From assembly GCA_964527995.1 (NCBI GenBank), contig CAZGRP010000005.1:1-64000 (forward strand): a stretch of DNA of 64,000 bases, read 5' to 3'. This stretch comes from CAZGRP01 sp964527995 (GTDB lineage: Bacteria > Zhuqueibacterota > Zhuqueibacteria > Oceanimicrobiales > CAZGRP01). The notes below the pieces were generated by a model. It did not search any database. It was not told the origin of the DNA and saw nothing but the letters and a program-made list of their open reading frames with translations. Below are positions 1 to 9,628 of the stretch, piece after piece (positions within the stretch are counted from its first letter, which is position 1; each line of letters starts with the position of its first letter). The translations under genes and the position numbers were made by a program.

Positions 1-154
1 CCTGGTTGGATGCTTTTCCGGCGATATGGGCGCTTGTGAAGTACAGGTTCGTCGACTGAATCGGTCCTCCGCTTTCTTCATCGACGATTGAGTCCGCTGC
101 CATCGTCATCAGAGCGAAAAAAACACTTGACTTTTTCGAAACAACTCTTAACAT
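1..154 (-). CDS. Possible partial ORF, N-terminus of a secreted protein running off the left edge
   Basis: On the minus strand an ATG at 154 opens a frame that stays open to base 1 (51 codons visible). It starts with basic residues (MLRVVSKKSS) followed by a short hydrophobic stretch (VFFALMTMAA), which could be a weak signal peptide. A G-rich stretch just upstream (155-170, minus strand) could serve as a ribosome-binding site but is not a clear one. No domain is recognisable in so short a piece. It may be chance; the case rests only on an open frame and a plausible N-terminus next to other genes for secreted proteins. Confidence 0.25.
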   Translation of the reverse strand, partial: MLRVVSKKSSVFFALMTMAADSIVDEESGGPIQSTNLYFTSAHIAGKASNQ

Positions 155-592
155 GCGACCGTCCCCCAGCACGCCAAACTGCAGCCGGATACGGAGCCCA
201 AGGATCTACCACTTGGGATTGAGGTCGGGACGAAACCGGGGGCGGTGGGCCTGTGACATGCCAATCTGAAAAGAGGTGGGCGATCAGCAGACGTGACGTC
301 CGCCCGACCTGAACGGCAACACCACATCCCAGCCGAATTTGAGCCATTATCCCGCACCCTGGATGCCGGTCAGGGAGCAGGGATCGAGGCCTGCCACTGC
401 CACCGCACGATCAAACTGCCTCGCCGTCATTCACGCCCCTTCCCGCCTTACTTGCTTCATGAACCCTTCTGAAGGGGGCTTCGTCATGGGGAACGGGGGA
501 GACGAAGGTGTTCTGCCAGCGCGAATGCATGTTCGCCCAGGGGTGATTCGCGCCTGCTTGCAGAACAGAACCACAAACCTAGGAGGGAGCTC
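155..592. other. Intergenic region upstream of the first complete gene
   Basis: No convincing gene is seen on either strand; the short open frames here have no recognisable domain and no good ribosome-binding site. The 3' end carries an AGGAGG-type ribosome-binding site (about 581-587) directly ahead of the ATG at 593. Confidence 0.5.
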
Positions 593-2479
593 ATGGGGTT
601 CCGACGCATGCATCTCCCGGAGATTGTCGTACTATGCACGGCTGCCGCCTTTCTGGCTGTTGCTGCCGTGCGTTCCGTCGCACAGTCAGTGGGCGGCGTA
701 AAGGTCGTCATCAACGAGATCGTCACCGACCCGCAGCAGGACTGGAACGACAGCGGCGGCGGCAACGGTGTGCCGTTCGACGGTGAGCCCGGGAATGGTA
801 CGATCGGGTCAACGGACGAGTGGGTCGAGTTGTTCAACGCCGGCGGTGCGGCCATCGACCTGACCGCCGGCTCTGGATGGACGCTGGAGATGATCGACAC
901 GACACCAGAGACGCTCCGTTTTGACGACCCGGGGAGTGCGGTGCTGGTGTTCAGCAGCGGTGGATCGGTGACCAACTTTCAGCCCGGCGAATACCTGGTG
1001 GTCGGCAACCCGCCGGGCGCCATCAACAACGATGTTTACATCGTCCTCAAGGATGGCAGCGGTAACGTCGTTGACGATGTCGAACTCGGGGATGATCCCG
1101 AGGAGGACGGCAACGGCGACGGCGCACCCGATGGTGGGGCTGGAGGTGGAAATGCCACCGGTGTGGAGGACGAAGCAATTGCACGCGTCCCCAACGCCGT
1201 GGACACGGACGATGATGTCAGCGATTTCACCCAGCAGGCTGCGACGATTGCTACCGCGAACGATGGCGGTGGCGAAGTGCCCGTGCCTGACATTACAGTA
1301 GACCCCACTTCCCACGATTATGGTGACGTCGAGGTGGGTTCGAGTCGCTCACAGACTTTTGTGATCAGCAACGATGGGGACGCCGATCTGGAGGTGACAG
1401 CCACGACACTGACCGGTGAAGACGCCGATCAATTTGCTATCGACAGTGGCGCAGCACCGTTCACTGTGTCCGCCGGCACGAGCCACGACATGGTCGTGAG
1501 CTTCAACCCCACATCGGAGGGCTCCAAGAGCGCGATGCTGGAAATCGATAGCAATGATCCGGATGAGAGTCCACTGGTGGTGGCGCTGGCGGGAACGGGC
1601 GTTGCGCCGGGCTTACGTGTCGAGCTGCCAAAGGATGCCGTAGGAGTGCCGGGCAGCGATGTTGTCATCCCGATTCGCGTGAGCGACCTGACCGGCAAGG
1701 ACGTGTTCGGGTTCGGCACGGTCATTTCATTCGATGAGCAGGTTCTGAAGGCCACAGGCGCTAGCACAGAGGGAACAGTCTCGGAACCGTACGGGTCGCC
1801 CAGGGCGATTACGGCCGTGGATGGGTTGATCGGGGTTGCCGCCTTCGGCACGGATCCCCTCTCCGGGAGCGGCACCCTCATCAACCTTCATTTCCACGTT
1901 GCCGGGCTGCCTGGGGAGACGACGGAGCTGGCCTTCGTCATCTTTGTGTTCAACAGAGGAGAGCCTTCGGCGGTGACGGTGAACGGCAGCTTCATGGTTG
2001 TGGACTCGCTGCAGCCCCTGGAGGCGGTTCAAGTTGCGCTCCGCAATGACACCAGAACCGCTGAGGTCGGCCAGAACGCCGGGACTAAGAGCGAGAAGGT
2101 TCGCCTGGTTTGGAAGAGGCTGTTGTCGAAGGGCACTCCCTCGCTCGGCTCGGCCCGGACGCCTGCTCAGGCTGATCCGTGGCAGGCTCGATCGCGGCCG
2201 TTGCAATACGAGCTGTCGGCGAATTACCCCAACCCTTTCAATCCTGAAACCGTCATCCGGTTCGAGTTACCGCACAGTTCACTGGTGCGACTGCAGATCT
2301 ATGATCTGCACGGCCGACTGGTCCGCAGTCTTTTGACCGGGACGGCGGCGGCAGGAAGGCACAGCATCCGGTGGGATGGTACAGACACTTCCGGGCATCG
2401 AGTGAGCTCTGGTGTTTACCTGTACCGGCTGCAGGCAGGGGCCTTTGTTCAGACCCGGCGGATGCTGCTCTTGAGATAG
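593..2479 (+). CDS. Secreted lamin-tail / choice-of-anchor D / cohesin-like protein with type IX sorting domain
   Basis: A 628-residue exported protein. Seen in order: a hydrophobic signal peptide (about residues 9-32, ending near SVAQS); a lamin-tail domain (about 37-205, with VVINEIVTDP and DEWVELFN); one choice-of-anchor D immunoglobulin-like repeat (about 232-335, with HDYGDVEVGS and SNDPDESPLVVAL); a cohesin-like domain (about 340-470); and a C-terminal sorting domain (about 545-628, with NYPNPFNPET and a final basic tail). Such C-terminal domains direct export through the type IX system and attachment to the surface in FCB bacteria. The start is supported by an AGGAGG site 6-7 bases upstream. 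A terminator hairpin follows, so it is probably transcribed alone. No catalytic residues are recognisable; an adhesion or structural role is inferred. It shares repeat types and the sorting domain with the next gene and is probably related by duplication and shuffling. Confidence 0.9.
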   Translation: MGFRRMHLPEIVVLCTAAAFLAVAAVRSVAQSVGGVKVVINEIVTDPQQDWNDSGGGNGVPFDGEPGNGTIGSTDEWVELFNAGGAAIDLTAGSGWTLEMIDTTPETLRFDDPGSAVLVFSSGGSVTNFQPGEYLVVGNPPGAINNDVYIVLKDGSGNVVDDVELGDDPEEDGNGDGAPDGGAGGGNATGVEDEAIARVPNAVDTDDDVSDFTQQAATIATANDGGGEVPVPDITVDPTSHDYGDVEVGSSRSQTFVISNDGDADLEVTATTLTGEDADQFAIDSGAAPFTVSAGTSHDMVVSFNPTSEGSKSAMLEIDSNDPDESPLVVALAGTGVAPGLRVELPKDAVGVPGSDVVIPIRVSDLTGKDVFGFGTVISFDEQVLKATGASTEGTVSEPYGSPRAITAVDGLIGVAAFGTDPLSGSGTLINLHFHVAGLPGETTELAFVIFVFNRGEPSAVTVNGSFMVVDSLQPLEAVQVALRNDTRTAEVGQNAGTKSEKVRLVWKRLLSKGTPSLGSARTPAQADPWQARSRPLQYELSANYPNPFNPETVIRFELPHSSLVRLQIYDLHGRLVRSLLTGTAAAGRHSIRWDGTDTSGHRVSSGVYLYRLQAGAFVQTRRMLLLR

Positions 2480-2518
2480 TCCATGATACTCTGAAACATC
2501 GATGTCTCTTCCTCCAGA

Positions 2519-2552
2519 GGCCGGCACGCGATTTTGTGTGCCGGCCTTTCTT
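2519..2552 (+). terminator. Rho-independent terminator
   Basis: A perfect 9-bp GC-rich stem (GGCCGGCAC at 2519-2527 paired with GTGCCGGCC at 2538-2546) is followed by TTTCTT. It lies 39 bases after the stop codon of the lamin-tail gene. Confidence 0.85.
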
Positions 2553-3066
2553 GTCGGTAAGCAAAGCCGAACCGAGTTCGGTGATTCTCTGGCAGCCTCC
2601 TTAGATCTGCGGGCCGCCTCGGAGTAGGCTGTACCATCGAGGGAGATGTCTCGCACCTCATGTGCGGGGCGTACTGAGCCGTTGTGGATTTTTTTTCGGT
2701 TCTCAGTACTTGACTTCTGCACGCGGGGACGGTTGACTGTACTAATCGATGGACAAAGTTCAACGCTCAGAAGGGCAGGATAAGGGACTACCCCGCCTCT
2801 CTCTCCACACAGATCAGTAGGACCCCCCGCTTTCCCGAGATCGCCAACGTCTCGGAAACATCTAACTGGCATTCCGGTCCCTTGATGGATCAAGGGCCAA
2901 CAGGGGAGAACAAGAGAACACCGACCTCTATGCTTTCTTCGTCGTTCGACAGACATTGAGTGGTGGCATAGACAGCCGCGACCGAGGAGGCATCGACTCG
3001 TGCACACGAATCAGTTTTTGACGAACTGAGAAGCGGGAAGAGAACAGGGACATGTACACACACCAC
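2553..3066. other. Intergenic region before the giant repeat protein
   Basis: About 500 bases without a supportable gene. Two TTGACT hexamers occur near 2711 and 2743, but neither has a well-spaced -10 box, so no promoter is called. It presumably carries the promoter of the gene at 3079. Confidence 0.45.
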
Positions 3067-3073
3067 GAGGAGG
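3067..3073 (+). promoter_or_regulatory. Ribosome-binding site that decides the start of the giant repeat protein
   Basis: GAGGAGG sits 5 bases before the ATG at 3079 (8 before the ATG at 3082). The frame is open back to an ATG at 3052, but that one has only a weak upstream site and would add nine non-hydrophobic residues before the signal peptide. Confidence 0.7.
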
Positions 3074-3078
3074 CAGCC

Positions 3079-6000
3079 ATGATGAGTCGTTCCCTAAAGA
3101 TTTTCTCTCGCACGTACATCGGATGGTGCGTGGCACTGATCACAGTGCTTTTTCTGGGCACCGCCGGCTTTGCCCAGACGGGACAGGTGATCGCCGAGTC
3201 CGTTCCAAGCAGCGCAGCGCCGAATCCGAATGATGAGATCACTGTCGCCATCCAGGTGGACGTGAGTGGCGTCCAGGCGCCAGACAACCAACTGTCGCTG
3301 TACCAGGCCACGTTGTCGTGGGACCCGAGTGTCTTGCAGTATGCCGGATACCTTCCTGGAGAGCAGCCCTGGGGTAGCCCTTCGGCCATCACCGAGGCGC
3401 TGGCGGCGAATGGTTCGCTCTCTTGGATCGACCTGACACTGCAGCCGGCGAGCGGCAAGACCACTGTCATCAACTTTAAGTTCAAAGCTGTGGGCGCACC
3501 AGGCTCGAGCACCACACTGGGGCTCGGCTTCACGCGCATGAAGAGCGACACGCTCAAGAACCTGCTTGATCTTCTGACTGTCCGTAACGGCATCGTGCAG
3601 ATCGCCGGCGTGAGCGCTCCGGACATTTCCATCAGCCAGTCCTCCTACGACTTTGGCGCTGTTACAGTGGGGTCGAGCGCATCGCATGACTTTGTGGTCC
3701 GCAACGAGGGCGCTGCCGATCTCGAGGTCACAGCTGCGACCTTCAGCGGGACGGCCGCGAGCCAGTTTTCCATTGCCAGTGGGGCTGCTCCCTTCACTCT
3801 TGGACAAGGAGAAAGCCGAACGGTCACGGTGCAGTTCTCACCCACCTCAGAAGGTGCGAAAGGCGCTACGTTACAGTTCGCCAGTAACGATCCCGATGAG
3901 AACCCGGCCGAGGTGGTCCTGGCAGGCACAGGTGTTCCCACTCCTGTTCCAGACATCGCTGTCGGCCCGACGTCCTACGACTTTGGCGCACAAATGCTGG
4001 GATCGACCTCATCTCAGACTTTCGTGGTTACCAATGAAGGGACTGCCGACCTCGTCGTGAATGCGACGACACTGACCGGGCCGGACGCAGGTCAGTTTTC
4101 GATTGTCAGTGGTGGTGCACCCTTCACTCTGGCGCCGGGTGCCACCCGCGATGTGGTGATTGGCTTCTCGCCGACGGCCATTGGCTCCAAGAGCGCAAGC
4201 TTGAGGTTCGGCAGCAACGATCCGGATGAAAACCCCCTCGACGTCATCCTGACTGGCTCTGTCGTAACCGTGCCGAAGGCCGTCGTCACGCCTCTTTCCC
4301 ATGACTTCGGGGATGTGCTCGTGGGCCAGACGGCCTCTCAGCCCTTTGTCATCACCAACACCGGCACGGCTCCGCTGCAAATTGTAGGTATGGGATTGGA
4401 GGGACCCGACGACAGTGACTTCTGGTTTCTGATCGGCAGCCTTACCGGTCCGGCCATTCTGCCCCCTGGACAGAGCCGACAGGTGGTGGTCAGCTTCAAG
4501 CCGACTAGCGAAGGGGCGAGGAGCGCCAAGATGGTCGTCGTAACGAACGATCCATCCGCGCTGTCCATCGACATTCCGCTGACCGGCAACGGTGTCGGCA
4601 TCCCCGGCATCGCATTCAATCCCACTGCCTTCGACTTTGGTTCGGTGACCGTCGGGTCGAACTCGAGCCAGACGCTCCTCATCAGCAATACTGGCACCGC
4701 CGCCCTCGTGGTCGATGCAACGACGTTGATCGGGCCGGACGCCGGGCAGTTCTCGCTGTTGAGTGGCGGAGCGCCGTTTACACTTCCCCCAGGGCAAAGC
4801 CGGAACCTCGTGATCGGCTTCAGCCCGGGGTCGGCGGGCGCGAAGAATGCTTCGATACGATTTTCGAGCAATGATCCAAATCAACCTTCTTTCGATTTCC
4901 CGCTGACCGGGATGGGGGTGCTCGCTTCTGTTCCCGATATCGCGATCGACCCACCCTCCTATGACTTCGGAACGGCAACCCTGGGGTCAACGACTTCGCA
5001 TACCTTCGCAGTCACCAACAGGGGAACGGCCGATCTGGTCGTAAGCGCCATTACTCTGGCTGGCGCGAACCCGAGTCAATTCTCCATCGGCGGCGGCACT
5101 TCCTTTACGCTTTCGCCTGGTGGCACGCGCGATCTGGTGGTCAACTTCGTGCCGACTGCCAGGGGAAGCATGAGCGCTGCGCTCCGCATCAGCAGCAATG
5201 ATCCGGACCAGGGGACGCTTGATGTCGGTCTGGCCGGCCTGGTTCCAATGCCTTTGGATGTGCATGTAGATCTTCCTGACGATGCTGTTGGGGAACCGGG
5301 AACGTCGGTGACGATTCCGATCGTGGTCGACAACGTGACCGGCAAGAAAATCTTTGGGTACAGGGCGGTTATCGAGTTCGACAAGAATGTGTTGAAAGCG
5401 ACGGGAGCTACGAGCATCGGGACGTTGTCGCAGGTGTTCGGCAAGCCCATCGTTTCTACCGTGGCCGAGGGCAAGATCAGTGTCGGAGGCGTGGGCACAG
5501 TGCCTCTGAGTGGAAGCGGCGTCCTGGTCAACCTGCATTTCAAGGTGGTGGGCCAGGCCGGTGATTGGACGGCACTGACGTTTGACAAGTTCGAGTTCAA
5601 TTTGGGACGTCCGCCGGCGACCACCGACGACGGGAAATTCACCGTGAAGAGTCTCGGCGTTCCCGATATCACTGTCAACCCGACCTCCCATGACTACGGC
5701 ACGGTAACCGTTGGCTCGAGCTCTTCGAAGACCTTTGAAGTCTCTAACGAAGGGACTGCCCCGCTGGGAGTCGCCGTCACGATGATCGTCGGTCCCGATG
5801 CCGACCAGTTTTCCGTTGCCTCGGGTGGTGCCCCGTTCGGCCTTCTGCCTGGGTCGACCCACGATGTGGTGGTCAATTTCTCCCCTACTTCTCCGGGGCT
5901 GAAGAACGCCGCCCTGCAGATCGTCAGCAACGATCCGGATGAGAATCCAGTGATCATACCGCTTTCGGGCAAGACGATCACTCTGCCGACGGTCCGCGTG

Positions 6001-9000
6001 GATCTTCCCGATGATGCCTCCGGCTTGCCGGGAACTTCGGTGACGATCCCGATCACGGTCAGTGACCTGACGGGCCTGAATATCCGCGCCTACGGCGGCG
6101 TGATCTCCTTCGACGAGACCGTACTGCGGGCCACCGGTGCCTCCAGTGCCGGGACGCTGTCTCAGCCGTTAGGTCCCCCGAGGTTCGTGAAGCTGGACGA
6201 CGATCTGATCGCCATCGGTGCCATCGGCGCCACGCCCTTGAGCGGCAGCGGCACTTTGGTGAATCTGCATTTCGATGTCGTCGGACAGCCGGGCGATGTC
6301 TCTCCCCTGGTGTTCGTCAAGTTCCTGTTCGATACTACGGGCGTACCGGTCGCCGTCACTGACGACGGTAAGTTCACGGTCCTGGGGCCGCCGGATATCG
6401 CCGTGAGCCCGGGTTCCATTGACTTTGGCGAGGTCGAGGTGGGCAAGGAGAAGGACCTCCAAGTGACCGTGTCCAATGAGGGCAGCTCTGATCTGCACGT
6501 CAGTGCGACAGAGCTGGTTGGCACTGACGCCAACCAGTGGCAGGTGAAGACCGGCGCCGCTCCGTTCACTCTGGCCCCAGGGCAAAGCCGGGAGCTGACT
6601 GTGAGCTTCAACCCGACTTCGCCAGGCGCCAAGAACGCTTCGTTGAGGATTCGAAGCGATGATCCGGACGAAGATCCCGTCGACGTGGCGCTGACGGGAA
6701 GCGGATTTCGGCCCCCCCATCTTACGATCGATCCAACATCGTATGACTATGGCGATGTCGAGGTGGGGAAATACGTGGATAAGACGTTTGTGCTGCGCAA
6801 CTCGTCGAGCGCCACGAAAAACGCTGTCGGCCATGCCAGCTTGCGCGGCGATCCGGAGTTCTCCATCGTCAGCGGCAGGGATTTCGATATTCCACCGGGC
6901 GGCAGCCACGAGATCGTGGTGCGGTTCGACTGTCGCGAGCAGGAGCCGGCTGATCCGAACGCCATACTTCGCATCATCAGCAACGACCCGAACAGCCCGA
7001 TCACTGTTTCTCTGAGCGGTGAATGTGTCGAACCAATTCAGCCTGACATCGCGCTGAGCACTGGAGAAGTCAAGTTCGGGAAAGTGCAAACCGGATCGCA
7101 GCCGAAGAAAACCCTGATTGTCAGCAACGTCGGCAACGCCGATCTTCAGGTCACGTCAATCCAATTCCGAGGCTCCAACAAAGACCAGTACATTGTTACT
7201 GGAGCGGAAGCGCCTTTTGTCTTGGCCCCCGGTCAGCAGCACCAGATCATGGTGCAATTCCGGCCGACTTCCGAAGGTCTGAAAGTGGCGCATTTGCGCT
7301 TCGAGACCAATGATCCCGACGAAGGCGTGGTCAACGCGTTCTTGAGCGGTACCGGAGTGCTCAATCCCGTGCCGGACATCGCTGTTGAGCCCACATCCTT
7401 GGACTTCGGCGACCTCATGGTCAGCACTTCGGCGGAAAAGCAGATCACGGTCTTAAATGAGGGAACGAGGACGCTGGAAGTCAGTGCCACCTACCTGACC
7501 GGTTCGGGCGCTGACCAGTGGAAGGTCACAGGAGGCCAGGGGCCGTTCAGCCTGGAGCCGGGCGAAACACATCAACTGGCGGTGAGCTTCCAGCCGACCT
7601 CGCAGGGCGCCAAGAGCGCGACATTGCGGATCCGAAGCAATGATCCAGACGAGAGTCCGCTGGACATTCCTTTGAGAGGGAATGGCAGCGGGCCGCCGAC
7701 AGCGAGGGTTCAGGCGATTCACAATGCGCCCGACTCGTTGGTCGCAGTCGTCGATGTTTATGTGAACGGCGAGTTACTTTTCGATGATCTATCGTATCGC
7801 AGTGCGACGCCGTTTACAGAACTCCCGGCTGGCGTGCCAATCGAGGTGAGCGTTGCCCCTGGAAACAGCAACTCTGTTACTGACTCGTTGAAGAGCGTCA
7901 AGGTGGTGCTCGAGCCAAATGCGACCTACGTTGTTGTCGCCAGCGGCGTCATCGACACGACCAGGTATGCTGCGAACCCGGACGGCCGGGACATCATGAT
8001 CCGGGTGTTTGTGAAACCCGACGCTCGTGAGAAGGCCGACTCTGAGACGGCTGTCGACCTTGCATTTCACCACGGCAGCACCGATCTGCCGACGGTGGAC
8101 CTGGTGGCGCGGGGTATCGGCACACTCGCCGACAATGCGGCCTATGGTGATATCAGTGACTATGCGTCCGTCCCGCCCGGGACTTACGTCTTCGACCTTG
8201 CTGCTGGAGACGACCCGACCACGCTGATCGCTTCCTTCGATGCGGATCTGTCGGATCTGAGAGGGGCCTCGGCGTTCGTGTTTGCATCAGGGTTCCTACA
8301 CCCGGCCAGCAACGACAGTGGCCCTTCCCTTGGGCTTTTTGCAGCTCTGGCGGACGGCACGGTTAGGGAATTCCCGAGGATCACGGCGCCGAGGATTGCG
8401 GTGGAACCGATGAACCTCGAGTATGGCAAGGTTGATGTCGGCGCAACCCGCGACAAATTGGTGACGGTGTCGAATACAGGCTTCTTGGAGCTGGACGTGA
8501 CCAAGTCATCGCTCGCTGGCCCGCAGGCCGATCAGTGGAAGGTGGTCGAGGGTGGCGCGCCCTTTGCATTAGCGCCGGGAGCAAGCCGTGTCTTGAAAGT
8601 TCGCTTCGCCCCCAGTGCAGCGGGTGAGGCCGGTGCCAAGCTACAATTCCACAGCAACGATCCGAATGCTCCGCTCGTTGAGGTTGCGCTCGCAGGAGAG
8701 GGAGTCGAGCCACACGTCCCCGATATCGCGGCGCGACCTGAAAAGCTCAGATTCGGACCGGTGGAGATTGGCAAGCAAGCCGAAAAGATCCTTGAGATCT
8801 CGAACAAGGGAGATGCGGATCTAAAGGTCAGCAAGATGGAGCTGCGAGGCTCGAATGCGGACCAGTATAAGATCCTCGACGCTGAGGCCCCGTTCGTGCT
8901 TGCACCAGGAAAGACCAAGAAGATCATGGTCCAATTCAGCCCAACGGCCGAAAACCGGCAGATAGCCCATATCCGCTTCTACAGCAATGACCCTGACGAG

Positions 9001-9390
9001 GATGTGTTCAATGTCTTCATGACGGGTCGGGGTGTACCTTCACCAACAGCTCAGAAACAGGATGGATTAAAGACTGCTGGCCTTGGGGACAAGAGCGGGG
9101 TGGTCATCCCGAAAGAGTACTCTTTGTCGCAGAACTACCCCAATCCCTTCAATCCCGAGACCGTCATCGAGTTCGGCCTCCCGAAGGCCGGCCCAACGCG
9201 GCTGGAGATCTACGACGTGCAGGGCCACCTGGTCCGGCGGTTGGTGGATGGAAGTATGCCCGCTGGGCTGCATGCGGTACGCTGGGATGGGAGGGACGAG
9301 AGCGGCCGAAGAGTGAGTAGCGGTATCTACCTCTACCGGCTGAAGTCCGGGAGCTTTGTAGAGAGAAAGCAGATGACGTTGGTGAAATAG
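3079..9390 (+). CDS. Giant secreted protein: 12 choice-of-anchor D repeats, cohesin-like domains, DUF4397 region, sorting domain
   Basis: About 2,103 residues from the chosen start. Seen in order: a signal peptide (MMSRSLKIF... to GTAGFAQ); a cohesin-like domain; five choice-of-anchor D repeats, each about 110 residues with a (Y/H)DFG..VG opening and a SNDPDENP-type closing; a second cohesin-like domain (nt about 5257-5650); repeat 6; a third cohesin-like domain (about 5985-6380); repeats 7-10; a DUF4397-like region (about 7695-8380, IHNAPDSLVAVVDVYVNG and a second copy); repeats 11 and 12; and a C-terminal type A sorting domain (NYPNPFNPET near 9135). Repeat 8 (about 6718-7023) is aberrant, with an SSSATKN insertion and a two-cysteine tail. 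The family is structural; a role as a long surface stalk or adhesin is inferred. A strong terminator follows. Confidence 0.92.
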   Translation: MMSRSLKIFSRTYIGWCVALITVLFLGTAGFAQTGQVIAESVPSSAAPNPNDEITVAIQVDVSGVQAPDNQLSLYQATLSWDPSVLQYAGYLPGEQPWGSPSAITEALAANGSLSWIDLTLQPASGKTTVINFKFKAVGAPGSSTTLGLGFTRMKSDTLKNLLDLLTVRNGIVQIAGVSAPDISISQSSYDFGAVTVGSSASHDFVVRNEGAADLEVTAATFSGTAASQFSIASGAAPFTLGQGESRTVTVQFSPTSEGAKGATLQFASNDPDENPAEVVLAGTGVPTPVPDIAVGPTSYDFGAQMLGSTSSQTFVVTNEGTADLVVNATTLTGPDAGQFSIVSGGAPFTLAPGATRDVVIGFSPTAIGSKSASLRFGSNDPDENPLDVILTGSVVTVPKAVVTPLSHDFGDVLVGQTASQPFVITNTGTAPLQIVGMGLEGPDDSDFWFLIGSLTGPAILPPGQSRQVVVSFKPTSEGARSAKMVVVTNDPSALSIDIPLTGNGVGIPGIAFNPTAFDFGSVTVGSNSSQTLLISNTGTAALVVDATTLIGPDAGQFSLLSGGAPFTLPPGQSRNLVIGFSPGSAGAKNASIRFSSNDPNQPSFDFPLTGMGVLASVPDIAIDPPSYDFGTATLGSTTSHTFAVTNRGTADLVVSAITLAGANPSQFSIGGGTSFTLSPGGTRDLVVNFVPTARGSMSAALRISSNDPDQGTLDVGLAGLVPMPLDVHVDLPDDAVGEPGTSVTIPIVVDNVTGKKIFGYRAVIEFDKNVLKATGATSIGTLSQVFGKPIVSTVAEGKISVGGVGTVPLSGSGVLVNLHFKVVGQAGDWTALTFDKFEFNLGRPPATTDDGKFTVKSLGVPDITVNPTSHDYGTVTVGSSSSKTFEVSNEGTAPLGVAVTMIVGPDADQFSVASGGAPFGLLPGSTHDVVVNFSPTSPGLKNAALQIVSNDPDENPVIIPLSGKTITLPTVRVDLPDDASGLPGTSVTIPITVSDLTGLNIRAYGGVISFDETVLRATGASSAGTLSQPLGPPRFVKLDDDLIAIGAIGATPLSGSGTLVNLHFDVVGQPGDVSPLVFVKFLFDTTGVPVAVTDDGKFTVLGPPDIAVSPGSIDFGEVEVGKEKDLQVTVSNEGSSDLHVSATELVGTDANQWQVKTGAAPFTLAPGQSRELTVSFNPTSPGAKNASLRIRSDDPDEDPVDVALTGSGFRPPHLTIDPTSYDYGDVEVGKYVDKTFVLRNSSSATKNAVGHASLRGDPEFSIVSGRDFDIPPGGSHEIVVRFDCREQEPADPNAILRIISNDPNSPITVSLSGECVEPIQPDIALSTGEVKFGKVQTGSQPKKTLIVSNVGNADLQVTSIQFRGSNKDQYIVTGAEAPFVLAPGQQHQIMVQFRPTSEGLKVAHLRFETNDPDEGVVNAFLSGTGVLNPVPDIAVEPTSLDFGDLMVSTSAEKQITVLNEGTRTLEVSATYLTGSGADQWKVTGGQGPFSLEPGETHQLAVSFQPTSQGAKSATLRIRSNDPDESPLDIPLRGNGSGPPTARVQAIHNAPDSLVAVVDVYVNGELLFDDLSYRSATPFTELPAGVPIEVSVAPGNSNSVTDSLKSVKVVLEPNATYVVVASGVIDTTRYAANPDGRDIMIRVFVKPDAREKADSETAVDLAFHHGSTDLPTVDLVARGIGTLADNAAYGDISDYASVPPGTYVFDLAAGDDPTTLIASFDADLSDLRGASAFVFASGFLHPASNDSGPSLGLFAALADGTVREFPRITAPRIAVEPMNLEYGKVDVGATRDKLVTVSNTGFLELDVTKSSLAGPQADQWKVVEGGAPFALAPGASRVLKVRFAPSAAGEAGAKLQFHSNDPNAPLVEVALAGEGVEPHVPDIAARPEKLRFGPVEIGKQAEKILEISNKGDADLKVSKMELRGSNADQYKILDAEAPFVLAPGKTKKIMVQFSPTAENRQIAHIRFYSNDPDEDVFNVFMTGRGVPSPTAQKQDGLKTAGLGDKSGVVIPKEYSLSQNYPNPFNPETVIEFGLPKAGPTRLEIYDVQGHLVRRLVDGSMPAGLHAVRWDGRDESGRRVSSGIYLYRLKSGSFVERKQMTLVK

Positions 9391-9419
9391 AAGCTTTCCA
9401 CCCTGGGAGGCTCCTTTCA

Positions 9420-9455
9420 GGGCCGGCGTCTAACCACGCCGGCCCTTTTCTTTTT
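9420..9455 (+). terminator. Rho-independent terminator of the giant repeat gene
   Basis: A perfect 10-bp stem (GGGCCGGCGT at 9420-9429 with ACGCCGGCCC at 9436-9445), a 6-base loop, then TTTTCTTTTT. It lies 30 bases after the stop codon. Confidence 0.93.
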
Positions 9456-9548
9456 CGGGGATGCTGAAAAGCTGCCGGTGGCTGCGGGGGGAGCGCTGCC
9501 AGAAGCGAAGCGTGCGAGGTGTGTTTCTCGGCGGAGCCTCATGCCTGC

Positions 9549-9595
9549 AAAAAAAGGCAGGGTGCCAGCCATTCAGCCGGCACCCTGCTTTTTTT
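9549..9595. terminator. Bidirectional terminator between convergent genes, mainly for the minus-strand protease
   Basis: A perfect 10-bp stem (GCAGGGTGCC at 9557-9566 with GGCACCCTGC at 9579-9588) is flanked by an A run on the left and a T run on the right. It can therefore terminate transcription from both sides. The protease stop codon is at 9629 on the minus strand. Confidence 0.85.
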
Positions 9596-9628
9596 CAGGG
9601 CGAAACAATCGGAGGAGTGACGGTAGCC

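Noticed and set aside
127..154. TTGACT-16-TAACAT as a plus-strand promoter for the gene at 593
   Set aside because: It is 440 bases upstream, the -10 box is poor, and it overlaps the possible minus-strand gene start.
3600..9000. Regularly spaced repeats that could suggest a tandem or CRISPR-like array
   Set aside because: The period of ~330 bases reflects protein-level choice-of-anchor D repeats in one open frame; the DNA copies are diverged and there are no short identical repeats with spacers.
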